A DNA stretch of 64,000 bases, taken from an uncultured Erythrobacter sp. Its GTDB lineage: Bacteria; Pseudomonadota; Alphaproteobacteria; Sphingomonadales; Sphingomonadaceae. Under the pieces are notes generated by a model. It worked only from the letters and a program-made list of their open reading frames with translations, did not search any database and was not told where the DNA came from. The translations under genes and the position numbers were made by a program. Where the stretch lies: NCBI GenBank assembly GCA_947503275.1, contig CANNCZ010000001.1, positions 1,674,001-1,738,000 of the forward strand. Direction: 5' to 3'. Positions 51,528-62,229 of this stretch are shown here, in pieces; within the stretch, counting starts at the first letter, position 1, and each line of letters opens with the position of its first letter.

Positions 51528-54500
51528 TTAGAACTTCAAACGGCCCGTGATGCGTGCCGAATGACCGTCATAATCACCGCCGAAATCACCAAGATAGCCG
51601 ACTTCAAGCGAGAAGTTTTCTGATACGTCGATATTAGCACCAGCCGCCAGTTCAAAGCGGTCCTGATCGCGTGCAGGAGTGGTCACTACGAAGGTGCCCA
51701 GCTCTGCCGAGGTCAATGTAAAGTTGCTGATGTCTTCGTTGATGTCATGGACTACAGTGCCTCGGACGAATCCGTCAACACCTGATGAGACCTGTGCACC
51801 CAATTCAACGGCAGCCCGAATTTCTGCAAAGTCAGCGTGTTCGCGTGCAACGGTAAAGCCAAAGCCGCCCGCTTCGACCGCATCGTCGTAGTCAAACGTT
51901 GCGCCATTGATGCCGATCGATGGAGTCAGTGAGACGCCTTCGTCTGGCAAAATGTCGTAACCCAGCGTCGCGCTATAGGCCCAACCATCATAGTCATAGG
52001 TCGAACCAATCGCGCCCAGAGCGCCATCGCGGTCGCTGCTGATTTCGCCGGTAAGATATGAAAACTCACCATTGATGAAGCCGCGTGACGCAAAGTTAAC
52101 GGCGCCGTATACGCCCAGTTTCAGAGCGTCGACTCCGGTTTGGCCGCGTACGCCATTGGCGCTGCGATCATCGTTTTCGATATCGGCATAGCTCGCGAGC
52201 AAACCAATCCGCCCAAAATCACCCGCCGCGACATCGCCGCCAACCGTGAAGATCAACTGGTCGCTGCTATAGCCTCCGGCTGATTGTGCCAGCGAATCTT
52301 GGGTCGCACCGCGAACGGTAAACTGGCCCCAGACACCTGTGCCCTCCCCTTCGAGGTGACGGTTCAGAACCTCGCTCGCCGCGCTAGATGTTTCGAAAAT
52401 CTCGCGTGCTGCTCCTGCGCTGAGGTTAGGCAGGGCGTCCAGAGCAAGAGCTTCGAGAGCTGCGTCGTCCGGCTGCGTTGTCAGGAATTCGAAATTCGCC
52501 TGGCTGATCGTGCCTGCGACCACAGCTGCGGACACCGCTTCGCCAAATACAGCCGCATTGGGATCGTTGAATTGGGTGATGAATTGGTTGACTGCAACCA
52601 CCTGAACAAACAGCGATCCTTCAATCGGCACATAGTCGACCAGCAAGTCATCATCGATGATGTTGATCGTCGCGCCGTTGTTGGCGAAGCCCGTGCCATC
52701 TTGCAGAACCAGAACCGTTTGACCGACCAACTCCAGATCGAGCGGTGTTTGAATGGTAATCGTGCTGGTTTCCTCCAGCGTGATCGATCCGCTTGTGGTA
52801 AGCGAGTCTACGCCAAGTCCAAGGGTGACGTTGCCGCCAACCACCACATCGCCATCCAGGGTCCGATTGCCAGCAACGGTGACATCGCCCAAGGTCAGCG
52901 TCTCAAAGCCGGTGATGTTGTCTGCATCCAGAATTCCGGAAAGCGTGGCCACGTCCGTGCCTAAACCGCCGTCGATGGTCCCGGTGACAGATGATGCCAT
53001 GCCCAATAGGACGAACGTGTCATCGCCACCTTGCAGATTAATATTGCCGATGACCGATGCACCAACATTCTGTTCGAACTGGTCATTGCCATCGCCCAAC
53101 AGCGCTGCGTCGCCCGTCCGGCCCTCGATGGTGCCGAAATTGCTGACTTGCTGTGCGCCGCTATTGCCCGTGTCCGAATTGATGCCGACATCGCCGCTGA
53201 TGACACCGTCAGCAAGGTTCATAACGACGCTGTCGTCGCTGCCTGCATCAAAGTTGATCGCCGCATCGAGCGCAGCCATCGCGCCGCTTCCGAGGCTTTC
53301 AAGCGTTCCGGAATTGGTGATCGAGCCGCCGCTTAGCGCAACCGCATCGCTGGAGCTTGCTTGAACGAGGCCGCTATTGGTGAGCGTGAGGCCTGTTCCC
53401 GCTTCAATCCCTTGGTCGGCGCCTGAAGCTGTAGTGATGGTGCCAGTGTTGGTAATGGTCACACCGTTGATGCCAAAGGCATTAACTGCGCCGCCACCGC
53501 CGGAAACAATCGATCCATCGTTCATGATGGTGGAACCATCTGTCGCCAAACGAATGCCATCATCGCTGTTCGATACGATTGTGCCGTCCGCGGTGTTGGT
53601 CACGTCAGCCAAGCCGCCAATATCGAGCGCGCGTTCTGCTTCGCTAAGGATATCGCCGCTATTGGTGACCGTGGCATCGCCAGAAATCGCGACCGCCGTG
53701 GCGGCAACGCCTGTTGCAGAGACAAGGCCTGCATTCGTAACTTCGCCGTTGCCAGCGACCGCAATCGCGTCTGCGCCTTCACCGAGTGTCGTGACGCTGC
53801 TGTTCACGGTCAGGTTGATCACGGCACCGTCGCCGGTCGAAATGCCAAATGCATCATCGCCTGCGGTTGAAAGTGTGCCATCATTGTCCAATGCGCCATT
53901 GGCAAGGAACGTGATGCCAGTGCCAGCCTCACCAGCGGTGGTGATTGTGCCATTGTTGATGATTGCGGCATTGTCGCGCGCTTCGACAGCAATTGCGCGT
54001 GCGCCAAGCGTGCTGATCGCGCCATCATTGGTCAGCGCACTGTCATCGTCGAGCGAGACGGCAATTGCGAACGCACCATCACCCTGCGTTGAAATCTCAC
54101 CGGTCGCGGCGTTGACCACCGTGACGGTGTTGCCATTGCCAAAGACACTGCGCGAATTCGCCCCTTGGGTCTGGATTTGCCCATTATTGGTGACGAGGCT
54201 GTTATCGCTAACTTCAACTGCGTCGGCGAAGACATCGCCCACCGTGATGATGATGCCATTGTTGGTGACAGTGTTTCCGTCAAAACCGCGAATACCATTG
54301 GCGTTGTCGCCAGCCGTTGCGATGGTGCCGTCATTGATGGTGACGGAATTCTCGATCATCGCGACCCCATCGGCTTCATCGCCAGCGGTCGTGATCATGC
54401 CGGTTGCTGTATTGGTGAATGTCGCATCGCTGCGAATGCCAACGGCGGTTGAGAATTCGCCAGCAGTATCAATCGTGCCGCTATTGGTGACATTGCCCGC

Positions 54501-55760
54501 TTCTTGCGTATCGATGCCGATTGCAAAGTCGTTTGTTGTTTGGACCAAGCCAGCGTTTTCAATCACCGCATTGTCGAGAGCGATGACGCCAAAGCTGCCA
54601 ATGCCGGTCGTGATGATCTGCCCACCTGCGGCGTTGGTGAGGTCAAGATTATCACCTAGCGCCAAAACACCGGCCGATTCAGAACCATCCGTTTGGATCG
54701 TGCCAACATTAGTGATGACCGCACCTTCACGTACATCGATTGCGTCCGACAGATCGCCGGTCGTGGCAAGCGTGCCATTGTTGGTGATGTCAGCGCCTGC
54801 GAAGGTGCGAATACCAGCCGCAGATGCACCGCCAGTCTGGATAGTGCCGTCATTGACGATCACGGAGTCGATGATGGCGCGAACACCAATAGCTTCATCG
54901 CCAGTGGTTGAGACAACGCCGGTCGCGGTGTTGGTAAAGCTGCTGTCGCTGCGGATGCCTACACCAACCGCGCTCAAGCCTCCGGTTGCGATGTTACCGG
55001 TATTGGTGACAGTGGCACGCTCTTGGGTGTCGATGCCTACCCCAAAATCGCCAAATGTCTGGATCAAGCCGTCGTTCTGAACCTCGCTGTCATTCAAGAC
55101 TGCGATACCAAAGCTGCCTGTGCCGCTGGTGATGATTGAGCCTGTATCGGCATTAACAATGGTTAGGTCGTCGCCCACGCCAAAGACGCCGAAGGATTCC
55201 GCACCCTCGGTTTGAACGAGGTTGTTATTGGTAAAGCCGCTGCCTTCCCCAAGCGAAACCGCATCAGAGAAATTGTCGCCAGTTGTGTAAACCGTGCCGT
55301 TGTTGGTGAGAACAGCATTCGCGCCGGTCTCAACCCCGATGGCGAACTGACCATCGGTTTGAATGAAACCGTTGATGGCAACATCGGACGCGTCGCCAAC
55401 CAGCAGGCCGCCTTCGCCATCATTAGCCGTCTGGATTGATCCATCGACATCGCCCGTGGTGGTGCCGGTGATAACGATCGGGCCCTGCACAACCGATCCG
55501 CTTTGCACATCAAGGCCAAGCGGGTCACCGCTTACATCCAAGAAACCATCCGCATCCGTACCAGGCGCACAAACGAGCGTACCAGCTGTAACAACGCATT
55601 CCTCTGCGTTCGCAGGTGGGGTTGGCGCGGTTGGTGTCGGCGCAGACATGCCCGGTGCAGGTGCTGTTTGTGCGAAAGCCGCACCGGTCAGCGCGGTCGA
55701 CAAAGCGAGCACAGAAGCGCCGCCAATTGTGCGGATTTTGGTCGAAGCAGAAATCATCAT
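51528..55760 (-). CDS. Large autotransporter with repetitive beta-helix passenger
   Basis: A 1410-residue secreted protein: signal peptide (cleaved after AAFAQ), a short Pro/Thr-rich stretch, about 900 residues of degenerate tandem repeats of the type TNNGTIQTxGDxAxGI that would stack as a beta-helix, and a C-terminal autotransporter barrel of about 280 residues (from GTGVWGQFTVRGATQ) ending in GRLKF with the terminal Phe required for outer-membrane insertion. I chose ATG 55760 because AAAGGG lies 6 bases before it. Likely a surface adhesin or similar; no enzyme motif seen. Confidence 0.92.
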   Translation of the reverse strand: MMISASTKIRTIGGASVLALSTALTGAAFAQTAPAPGMSAPTPTAPTPPANAEECVVTAGTLVCAPGTDADGFLDVSGDPLGLDVQSGSVVQGPIVITGTTTGDVDGSIQTANDGEGGLLVGDASDVAINGFIQTDGQFAIGVETGANAVLTNNGTVYTTGDNFSDAVSLGEGSGFTNNNLVQTEGAESFGVFGVGDDLTIVNADTGSIITSGTGSFGIAVLNDSEVQNDGLIQTFGDFGVGIDTQERATVTNTGNIATGGLSAVGVGIRSDSSFTNTATGVVSTTGDEAIGVRAIIDSVIVNDGTIQTGGASAAGIRTFAGADITNNGTLATTGDLSDAIDVREGAVITNVGTIQTDGSESAGVLALGDNLDLTNAAGGQIITTGIGSFGVIALDNAVIENAGLVQTTNDFAIGIDTQEAGNVTNSGTIDTAGEFSTAVGIRSDATFTNTATGMITTAGDEADGVAMIENSVTINDGTIATAGDNANGIRGFDGNTVTNNGIIITVGDVFADAVEVSDNSLVTNNGQIQTQGANSRSVFGNGNTVTVVNAATGEISTQGDGAFAIAVSLDDDSALTNDGAISTLGARAIAVEARDNAAIINNGTITTAGEAGTGITFLANGALDNDGTLSTAGDDAFGISTGDGAVINLTVNSSVTTLGEGADAIAVAGNGEVTNAGLVSATGVAATAVAISGDATVTNSGDILSEAERALDIGGLADVTNTADGTIVSNSDDGIRLATDGSTIMNDGSIVSGGGGAVNAFGINGVTITNTGTITTASGADQGIEAGTGLTLTNSGLVQASSSDAVALSGGSITNSGTLESLGSGAMAALDAAINFDAGSDDSVVMNLADGVISGDVGINSDTGNSGAQQVSNFGTIEGRTGDAALLGDGNDQFEQNVGASVIGNINLQGGDDTFVLLGMASSVTGTIDGGLGTDVATLSGILDADNITGFETLTLGDVTVAGNRTLDGDVVVGGNVTLGLGVDSLTTSGSITLEETSTITIQTPLDLELVGQTVLVLQDGTGFANNGATINIIDDDLLVDYVPIEGSLFVQVVAVNQFITQFNDPNAAVFGEAVSAAVVAGTISQANFEFLTTQPDDAALEALALDALPNLSAGAAREIFETSSAASEVLNRHLEGEGTGVWGQFTVRGATQDSLAQSAGGYSSDQLIFTVGGDVAAGDFGRIGLLASYADIENDDRSANGVRGQTGVDALKLGVYGAVNFASRGFINGEFSYLTGEISSDRDGALGAIGSTYDYDGWAYSATLGYDILPDEGVSLTPSIGINGATFDYDDAVEAGGFGFTVAREHADFAEIRAAVELGAQVSSGVDGFVRGTVVHDINEDISNFTLTSAELGTFVVTTPARDQDRFELAAGANIDVSENFSLEVGYLGDFGGDYDGHSARITGRLKF

Positions 55761-55979
55761 TAATAGCCCTTTGGGTGGCGAACTTTTCATCACAGAGGCA
55801 AGTGAAACCACCGCGATAACGCGGAGACGCAAGTGACCCTTCGGCTTTCCGACTATGCTTAGTGTGTTACTGGAAAGTGAATTGGGTCTGGGGTGTTCGA
55901 GTGGCTTCGTTAACCATTTAAAGCACCAAATCAGTAAGGATAATTTCGTATTAACCTTCGTGATTTTACAGTTAACAGA

Positions 55980-56477
55980 CTAACCGCGGCCCCTGTATGA
56001 TTGGACCCCTTGATCGGGCACCCATAGGCCCTCTGGCACCGGTCCAGACTGCCAAAACACATCAATCGGGATACCGCCGCGAGGGTACCAATACCCGCCA
56101 ATTCTTAACCATTTCGGCTGCATTTCTTCGGCCAAACGTTGCCCAATTCCCACAGTAACGTCTTCGTGAAAGCCGTTGTGATTGCGGAAACTACCTAGAA
56201 ACAGCTTCAGACTCTTTGATTCGACAATCGTCTGATCCGGGGCATAATCGATCACCAAATGCGCAAAATCGGGCTGATCTGTGACCGGGCAAAGCGAAGT
56301 GAATTCCGGTGCTGCAAACCGCACCATATACAACGCGCCTACCCGTGGATTGGGCACATAATCCAAAACTGCGTCATCAGGAGAAGTTGGTAAAGGCGTA
56401 TCCTTGCCCAGAAAAGCAGGGGCAGATGCTCGGTCTGAAGCGGCGTTTTTGCTCTTGGGATCAGGTGTGCTTTCCAT
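55980..56477 (-). CDS. queF: NADPH-dependent 7-cyano-7-deazaguanine reductase
   Basis: A 165-residue QueF of the short (type I) form that reduces preQ0 to preQ1 in queuosine synthesis. The active site Cys lies in [15 protein letters not shown] and the QueF motif is [15 protein letters not shown]. The first 35 residues are an extension without motif. Confidence 0.95.
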   Translation of the reverse strand: MESTPDPKSKNAASDRASAPAFLGKDTPLPTSPDDAVLDYVPNPRVGALYMVRFAAPEFTSLCPVTDQPDFAHLVIDYAPDQTIVESKSLKLFLGSFRNHNGFHEDVTVGIGQRLAEEMQPKWLRIGGYWYPRGGIPIDVFWQSGPVPEGLWVPDQGVQSYRGRG

Positions 56478-56652
56478 GCCGCGCTGTTGCCGCGAAAGCG
56501 AACGGGTTGCAAGTGAGTAACTGGACGCGGTGGCTTTGCGTTCTATGTGTGCGCGATAACACGCCCCTGCGACCCGGTGATTGGTTCACAATTGGATGGG
56601 AAAAGGTTGGGGTCCATAGTAAGCTGGTGCCAAAGCTGATCTAAGAATACGC

Positions 56653-58131
56653 ATGATGCGCGCGCAAACCCCTTCCAAACCGAACCTTGATGTTCGCCCT
56701 TTGCGCACTGGCTTTAAGTCAGGCGTGCTGGGGGCTAGTGTTCTCGCGCTGGCCATTGCAGGACCAATCACTGCGCAGAATTCGCCTGGCAGTTTTTCGC
56801 TTCCAACGCCGACACCGACACCTACTCCTGCACCACAAGGTCCGCTGGATGAGCGCGCCGGTGTGCCGATTGCGCCGCGTATCATCCCTGATCGGTCACC
56901 TGCCCCGACACCGCAGCCGTCACCGACGCCCACTCCTGCGCGGACCGCCGCACCCGCCACCGCGCCCACTTCTGCGCCGCCGTCCAATGCGCCTTCGGTT
57001 CCGCGCAGCCCCTCAACGGCAAGCGCATCTACCGCCACAGGGTCCAGTACCCCGGCACCGACTGGTCCTGCGACGAATACACCTCGGGTCGATATTCCCC
57101 TCCCCTCCACGCCGCTGCCACAGGGCCGCACGACAGGCTCTGATGTCGGACCAGGCTTTAGCACTGATCTGATTCCCGGGGATGGTGAAGGCACGATTGG
57201 CCCGGATGATTGGTACAATGTGACACCCGACGGGGAAGCCGGCGTCGAAGCGCCTGTTGCTGCACCAGAAAGCTCCGGCTCGACATCGTCTTACGTTCCG
57301 GGAGAAATGGCTGCGCTGCGACAAATGGCGATGCGTAATCAGATCTATATCGGAATCGGGATCATGGTGCTGCTTGGCGCGATCCTCGCCTTCCTGTTCT
57401 GGCGTCGCCGCCGATCAGAGGCGATGCCAATGGAGATGGAAGGACCATCCCTAGCCATGGGCGTGCGCAAAGTGATCACTGAGGGAGAGCCTGAGGCGAT
57501 ACCAGTGAAAGACGCGCCCAAGGCTCCCGCAAAGGAAAAGCCTGCGCCGAAGCCTACACTCGAGCCCAAACCAACGGTCGCAGCCGCAAGAGCTGCCCCG
57601 CCCCACACATCGCAACAGCCCGCGCGGCTCGACATCTCCCTCGACGTGACCGCTGCATCGCGAAGTGTGATGATGTTCACTATCCATTTCCGGATAGACA
57701 TCTCCAACCGCTCCAACCGCGCAGTGCGCGATCTCAACATCGCGGCACAAATGGCCTTTGCTCAACGCGGCGCATCCAATGGCGCGCCCATCGCGAGCGG
57801 TCAGCCCGTCGGCACTTTGGAGCGTATCGGCCCACAACAAAGCCGCAGCATCGCGGGCTCGCTCACTTTGCCGCTGGCGGAACTAAAAACGATCCATCAG
57901 GGCTCAAAGCCGCTGTTCATTCCGTTGATCCATGTCACATCCGAAGGGCCGGATCAGCCGATTGAGAACCTGAGTTTTGTCGTCGGCAGCCCCAGCGCAT
58001 CAAGCACGGGACGCGTTCACCCGCTGACGTTGGATGGCCCGCCCGGTGGCATCCCGGGCTTGCGTGCACAGTTGATCAAAGCGCCGGCGGGCGAGAATTC
58101 GCACACAGAGAAGCCTGCTCAGACCGCCTGA
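56653..58131 (+). CDS. Proline-rich single-pass membrane protein, unknown function
   Basis: A 492-residue protein with an N-terminal hydrophobic signal/anchor (residues 22-38), a Pro/Thr/Ala-rich region at about 45-170, a membrane helix at about 231-250 (IYIGIGIMVLLGAILAFLF followed by WRRRR), a second proline-rich linker and a C-terminal region of about 170 residues that looks like a beta-sandwich. I do not recognise a family. It is followed after 38 bases by the sulfurtransferase gene. Confidence 0.75.
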   Translation: MMRAQTPSKPNLDVRPLRTGFKSGVLGASVLALAIAGPITAQNSPGSFSLPTPTPTPTPAPQGPLDERAGVPIAPRIIPDRSPAPTPQPSPTPTPARTAAPATAPTSAPPSNAPSVPRSPSTASASTATGSSTPAPTGPATNTPRVDIPLPSTPLPQGRTTGSDVGPGFSTDLIPGDGEGTIGPDDWYNVTPDGEAGVEAPVAAPESSGSTSSYVPGEMAALRQMAMRNQIYIGIGIMVLLGAILAFLFWRRRRSEAMPMEMEGPSLAMGVRKVITEGEPEAIPVKDAPKAPAKEKPAPKPTLEPKPTVAAARAAPPHTSQQPARLDISLDVTAASRSVMMFTIHFRIDISNRSNRAVRDLNIAAQMAFAQRGASNGAPIASGQPVGTLERIGPQQSRSIAGSLTLPLAELKTIHQGSKPLFIPLIHVTSEGPDQPIENLSFVVGSPSASSTGRVHPLTLDGPPGGIPGLRAQLIKAPAGENSHTEKPAQTA

Positions 58132-58169
58132 GACTTGGCGCACCGCTTACCAGCCGCTAGCACACCAGC

Positions 58170-59024
58170 ATGAGCGATCTTACACACAGTCTGGTTTCGA
58201 CCGAGTGGCTGGCCGAACACCTTAAAGACGATGATCTGGTAGTTCTCGACGCGTCGCGCCACCTTCCAGCCGCAGAACGCAATCCGCGCGCTGAATTTGA
58301 GGCGGCGCATATTCCCGGTTCGCGCTTTCTTGACCTTGCAAGCCTTACGGACTCGGCGTCCGAAGTGCCCGCAGCCTTGCCCAATCCGGCCCAACTGTCC
58401 GAGAAACTAGCGAGCCTTGGCGCGGCGCTTGACAGCCTCTTTGTTCTCTATGACGATAGCGCGGTAAAAACCGCAGCTCGCGCTTGGTTCGCTTTTAAGG
58501 CGCATGGGATCGCCAACGTCGCAATTCTCGATGGCGGTCTCGCTAAATGGCGCTCAGAAGGACGCGCGCTGGAGAGCGGCCATGGAAGCACAACCAAGGC
58601 ATCTTCATCACCGCTCCCCGATACAATAGGCGTCATGAGCAAGGCAGACATCCTCGCTAATATCGACAGCTGCGTGGCCCAAGTGATCGATGCGCGCGGA
58701 GCAGATCGCGTGTTTGGCAGCGGCATAGATCCCGTGCACGGTGGACAAAATGGCCGCATTCCCGGGTCACTTAATCTACCCTTTGGCAAAGTGTTAGCGC
58801 AAGACGGCACATTCAAATCACCTGCTGACTTGCGTGCCGCATTTGAAGGGGCCGGTGTCGACCTCAATGCCCCAATCATCGCCACATGCGGCAGCGGCGT
58901 GACCGCCAGCGTGCTGTTGTTCGCGCTCCACTTGGCCGGACATAGGGGCGCACGGCTCTACGATGGCAGCTGGCAGGAATGGGAGGCTGATCCAGCCACT
59001 CCCAAGGCTCAGGGTCCGGCATGA
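58170..59024 (+). CDS. sseA: 3-mercaptopyruvate/thiosulfate sulfurtransferase
   Basis: A 284-residue protein with two rhodanese domains; the second holds the active-site loop CGSGVTAS, the form typical of mercaptopyruvate sulfurtransferases. It transfers sulfur to thiols or cyanide in the cytoplasm. Its stop overlaps the next start as ATGA, linking it to metC. Confidence 0.92.
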   Translation: MSDLTHSLVSTEWLAEHLKDDDLVVLDASRHLPAAERNPRAEFEAAHIPGSRFLDLASLTDSASEVPAALPNPAQLSEKLASLGAALDSLFVLYDDSAVKTAARAWFAFKAHGIANVAILDGGLAKWRSEGRALESGHGSTTKASSSPLPDTIGVMSKADILANIDSCVAQVIDARGADRVFGSGIDPVHGGQNGRIPGSLNLPFGKVLAQDGTFKSPADLRAAFEGAGVDLNAPIIATCGSGVTASVLLFALHLAGHRGARLYDGSWQEWEADPATPKAQGPA

Positions 59025-60253
59025 GTAAAGATAAACCCACAAGGCCCGAAACGCAGATCACCCATGCAGGGCGGCGTCCTGAATGGACCGGTGCGGTGGT
59101 CAATCCGCCGGTCTGGCGCGCCTCGACGCATCTCTATGCCAGCGAAGCTGATCGTAAGGCCGCGACCCGTTCCAACGAAGACGGCACTTTCTTTTATGGC
59201 CGCAGGGGTGCGCCCACCCAGTGGGCGCTGGCAGAGGCGCTGACGGAGATCGAACCCGGCGCGCATGGCACAGTGCTTTATCCCAGCGGTGTCGCTGCGA
59301 TTGCCGGGTGTTTGCTGGCGGTGCTGAAACCGGGCGACCATCTGTTGATGAGCGACAATTCCTATGACCCCACGCGTTCCATGGCGACCGGCTTGCTGAC
59401 GCGTATGGGCATTTCGCACAGCTTCTTTGATCCGCTTGATGTGGACGTTTTCAGAGCACTCGTAGCTGATAAATCCCCGCGCGCCGTATGGTTGGAAAGC
59501 CCTGGCAGCCTGACAATGGAGGTGTGCGATGTGCCTGCATTGACAACGATTGCGCGCGAGGGCGGGGCGGTGAGTTTGCTCGACAACACCTGGGCCAGCG
59601 CGCTCGGCTTTGCGGGCCTTTCCCATGGATGCGACATCGTGATGCAGAGCCTGTCCAAACATGTCGGCGGGCATTCGGACCTGATGATGGGCAGCGCATC
59701 GGCGGGTGAGCGCTGGCACCGCGCATTGCGCCGCACATCGCAGCAATTGGGGCAAGTGGTCTCGCCCGATGATGCCGCGCTCGCCGCCAGGGGGCTTCGC
59801 ACAATGGCGGTGCGACTGGAGCGCTCCACGCAAAGCGCAGTGGAGATTGCCCGCTGGCTTACCGAGCGACCACAAGTCGCGCGAGTCATGTGCCCAATGC
59901 TGGAAGGTGATCCGAGCCATGCATTATGGACCCGCGATTTCACCGGCGGATGCGGATTGTTCAGCTTTGTCCTTGCAGTCGATGATCCCGCCGCCAGTGG
60001 CCAGCTCGCCGATGCTCTCGACCTGTTCGGAATTGGATACAGTTGGGGTGGCTATGAGAGCCTTTCCCTGCCAATTTTCCCGCGCGAACACCGGGCAGTG
60101 ATGGCTTCACCCGGTTCGCCCCCTACCTCTAGCACCGCTTTGGCGAATGGCTCTGGTGCAAAGCCTTCCGTCCGCCTATCAATAGGGCTTGAAGACCCGA
60201 AAGACCTGATCGCAGACCTTGCTAACGGCCTTTCTCAATTGGACAATTTATGA
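59021..60253 (+). CDS. metC: Cystathionine beta-lyase (PLP enzyme)
   Basis: A 410-residue Cys/Met-metabolism PLP enzyme: YGRRGAPTQWALAEAL, LDNTWASALGF and the PLP lysine in QSLSKHVGGHSD. Cleaves cystathionine to homocysteine. Overlaps both neighbours by 4 bases, in line with coupled translation of a sulfur-metabolism run. Confidence 0.92.
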   Translation: MSKDKPTRPETQITHAGRRPEWTGAVVNPPVWRASTHLYASEADRKAATRSNEDGTFFYGRRGAPTQWALAEALTEIEPGAHGTVLYPSGVAAIAGCLLAVLKPGDHLLMSDNSYDPTRSMATGLLTRMGISHSFFDPLDVDVFRALVADKSPRAVWLESPGSLTMEVCDVPALTTIAREGGAVSLLDNTWASALGFAGLSHGCDIVMQSLSKHVGGHSDLMMGSASAGERWHRALRRTSQQLGQVVSPDDAALAARGLRTMAVRLERSTQSAVEIARWLTERPQVARVMCPMLEGDPSHALWTRDFTGGCGLFSFVLAVDDPAASGQLADALDLFGIGYSWGGYESLSLPIFPREHRAVMASPGSPPTSSTALANGSGAKPSVRLSIGLEDPKDLIADLANGLSQLDNL

Positions 60254-61374
60254 CCGCACCAGCCTCGCTACCCGCAGATGTGACCGAAACCACAGACCCC
60301 AGCGCCGACGGTGAAACCGCGCCAGCGGGCGAAGATGCGACCACCTCGGGTGAAGGTGAGACAAGCGACGAAGGCGTTGTTGACGCCGTCGAAGCCGAAA
60401 CACCTGAAAACGAACCGCTGGAAGTCGTCGAAGCCTCAGAGAACTTAGTCGAAGGTGTAGGCGCTCAGAACGAGACAGCAGGCGCATTCCTTCAATCGCT
60501 TCAATCGGTCGCGTTCGAGCTCGGCAATATGCGGATCTCGCTGCTGGATGTGCTGCTGGTGATTGGCGTTATCGCGCTTGTCATCACCGGCGCATGGGTA
60601 ATGACCCGCATCAGTCGCAGCCTGATCCAGCGGATCTCGAAGTTCGACAGCACGCAGAAACTGCTGGCTGAAAAACTCAGCACCATCGCGATCTGGGCGC
60701 TGGCATTCCTTATCGGGATCGATCTGCTTGGCATTGACCTCACCGCGCTTGCATTCTTCGGCGGCGCTTTTGGTTTGGCAATTGGTTTCGGCTTGCAAAA
60801 GACCTTTGGTAACTTGATCTCGGGCATCCTCTTGCTGCTCGATAAATCAATCAAGCCGGGCGATGTGATCTCCGTCAGCGATCAGGCAGGCAATGAAGCA
60901 ATTGGCCAAATCCGCAAGATCGGCATTCGCGCGATCTCCGTCATCACCCGCGATCAGACAGAGCACCTTATTCCCAACGAAAACCTGATGATCAATCAGG
61001 TGGTCAATTGGTCCTATTCATCGAAGGATGTGCGAGTAAGAGCCCCGATTGGCGTGTCCTATAACAGCGATCTCGATCTGGTTACAAAGCTGCTTTACGA
61101 GGCAGCTGACGACACAGACCGTGTGCAGAAAATCCCAAAGCCGCGCGTCAATCTTATGGAATTTGGCGATAATTCGGTGAATTTCGAACTGCGTTTTTGG
61201 ATTCAGGATCCCGAAGGTGGTCTCGCGAATATCCGCTCGGACGTTTACATGCGCATCTGGCAATTGTTCAAAGAGAACGAAATCGAAATTCCATTCCCAC
61301 AGCAGGACATCCATCTGCGTTCTTCAAAACAACTCGACCGAGTGGTGGAGTTGATGAGCGGCGGCAAAGGCTAG
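60250..61374 (+). CDS. Mechanosensitive ion channel, MscS family
   Basis: A 374-residue membrane protein. The first 80 residues are an unusual acidic Ala/Glu/Thr-rich extension; then helices at about 97-122 and 145-165, the pore helix with GGAFGLAIGFGLQKTFGNLISG, and the MscS beta domain (KPGDVISVSDQAGN). Opens on hypo-osmotic stress. Confidence 0.92.
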   Translation: MTAPASLPADVTETTDPSADGETAPAGEDATTSGEGETSDEGVVDAVEAETPENEPLEVVEASENLVEGVGAQNETAGAFLQSLQSVAFELGNMRISLLDVLLVIGVIALVITGAWVMTRISRSLIQRISKFDSTQKLLAEKLSTIAIWALAFLIGIDLLGIDLTALAFFGGAFGLAIGFGLQKTFGNLISGILLLLDKSIKPGDVISVSDQAGNEAIGQIRKIGIRAISVITRDQTEHLIPNENLMINQVVNWSYSSKDVRVRAPIGVSYNSDLDLVTKLLYEAADDTDRVQKIPKPRVNLMEFGDNSVNFELRFWIQDPEGGLANIRSDVYMRIWQLFKENEIEIPFPQQDIHLRSSKQLDRVVELMSGGKG

Positions 61375-61473
61375 GTACATTTGACGGTTACATTGGGGCG
61401 GCAATAGCTTTCCTACAGACGCCCCAATCCATTCTCGCTGGCGTGATCGCATCCGTGCGGCCATTTCGGCAGC

Positions 61474-62229
61474 ATGAAAACAGGCACAATCTATCTGGTG
61501 GGAGCGGGGCCCGGCGATCCTGACCTTTTGACCCTTCGCGCAGCGCGGCTGATCGAGCAGGCGCAAGTCATTGTCCATGATGGCCTTGTCAGCCAAGAAA
61601 TTCTGGATCTCGCGCAGCCCGATGCAAAGCTCATCTCTGTCGCAAAGCAACGCGCGCGGCACACGCTGCCGCAGGATCAGATCAACCAATTGCTCATCCG
61701 CGAAGCTAAGGTTGGTAGCGATGTTGTGCGCCTTAAAGGCGGTGATCCGCTGATCTTTGGACGCGGCGGCGAAGAGGCAGAAGACGCCCGCGCAGCCGGT
61801 ATCCCGGTTGAGATCGTCCCCGGTATCTCCGCCGCCAATGGTGCAGCAGCAGCGGCACAAATAGCCCTCACCCACCGTGATGCGTCCAGCATTGTCAGCT
61901 TTGTCGCTGGCCAGTGCAAAGGGTTGTCAGACCAGAACTGGTCTGGCCTCGCCGGAACGGGTCGCACGTTGGTGATCTATATGGGCGTGAAAACCTCTGG
62001 CCAGATCGCGGAAAAGTTGATGGCAGACGGACTTGCCCCCGATGTGTCCGTCGCGGTGATCGAAAATGCAGCACGGTCAGACATGCGCGTGGTGCGCGGA
62101 CTGCTCGCCGGATTGCCCGATCTGGTTGAGCAAGAGCGGATCAAAAGCCCGGCGCTAATCGTAATTGGCGAAGTGACTGCGCGCGAAGATATCGCTCTTT
62201 CCAATCTCGCGCTGGAGGCCGCACAATGA
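61474..62229 (+). CDS. cobA: Uroporphyrinogen-III C-methyltransferase
   Basis: A 251-residue SAM-dependent methyltransferase: YLVGAGPGDPDLLTLRA, VRLKGGDPLIFGRGGEE and PGISAANGAAA are the signatures. It makes precorrin-2 for siroheme, the cofactor of the sulfite reductase encoded two genes on. Overlaps the DUF2849 gene by 4 bases. No cysG-type dehydrogenase/ferrochelatase domain is fused. Confidence 0.95.
   Translation: MKTGTIYLVGAGPGDPDLLTLRAARLIEQAQVIVHDGLVSQEILDLAQPDAKLISVAKQRARHTLPQDQINQLLIREAKVGSDVVRLKGGDPLIFGRGGEEAEDARAAGIPVEIVPGISAANGAAAAAQIALTHRDASSIVSFVAGQCKGLSDQNWSGLAGTGRTLVIYMGVKTSGQIAEKLMADGLAPDVSVAVIENAARSDMRVVRGLLAGLPDLVEQERIKSPALIVIGEVTAREDIALSNLALEAAQ

Noticed and set aside
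51528-55760. Regularly repeated short motifs, considered as a CRISPR array or tandem DNA repeat
   Set aside because: The repeats are in frame and degenerate and encode the beta-helix passenger of an autotransporter; no constant repeat and variable spacer pattern.
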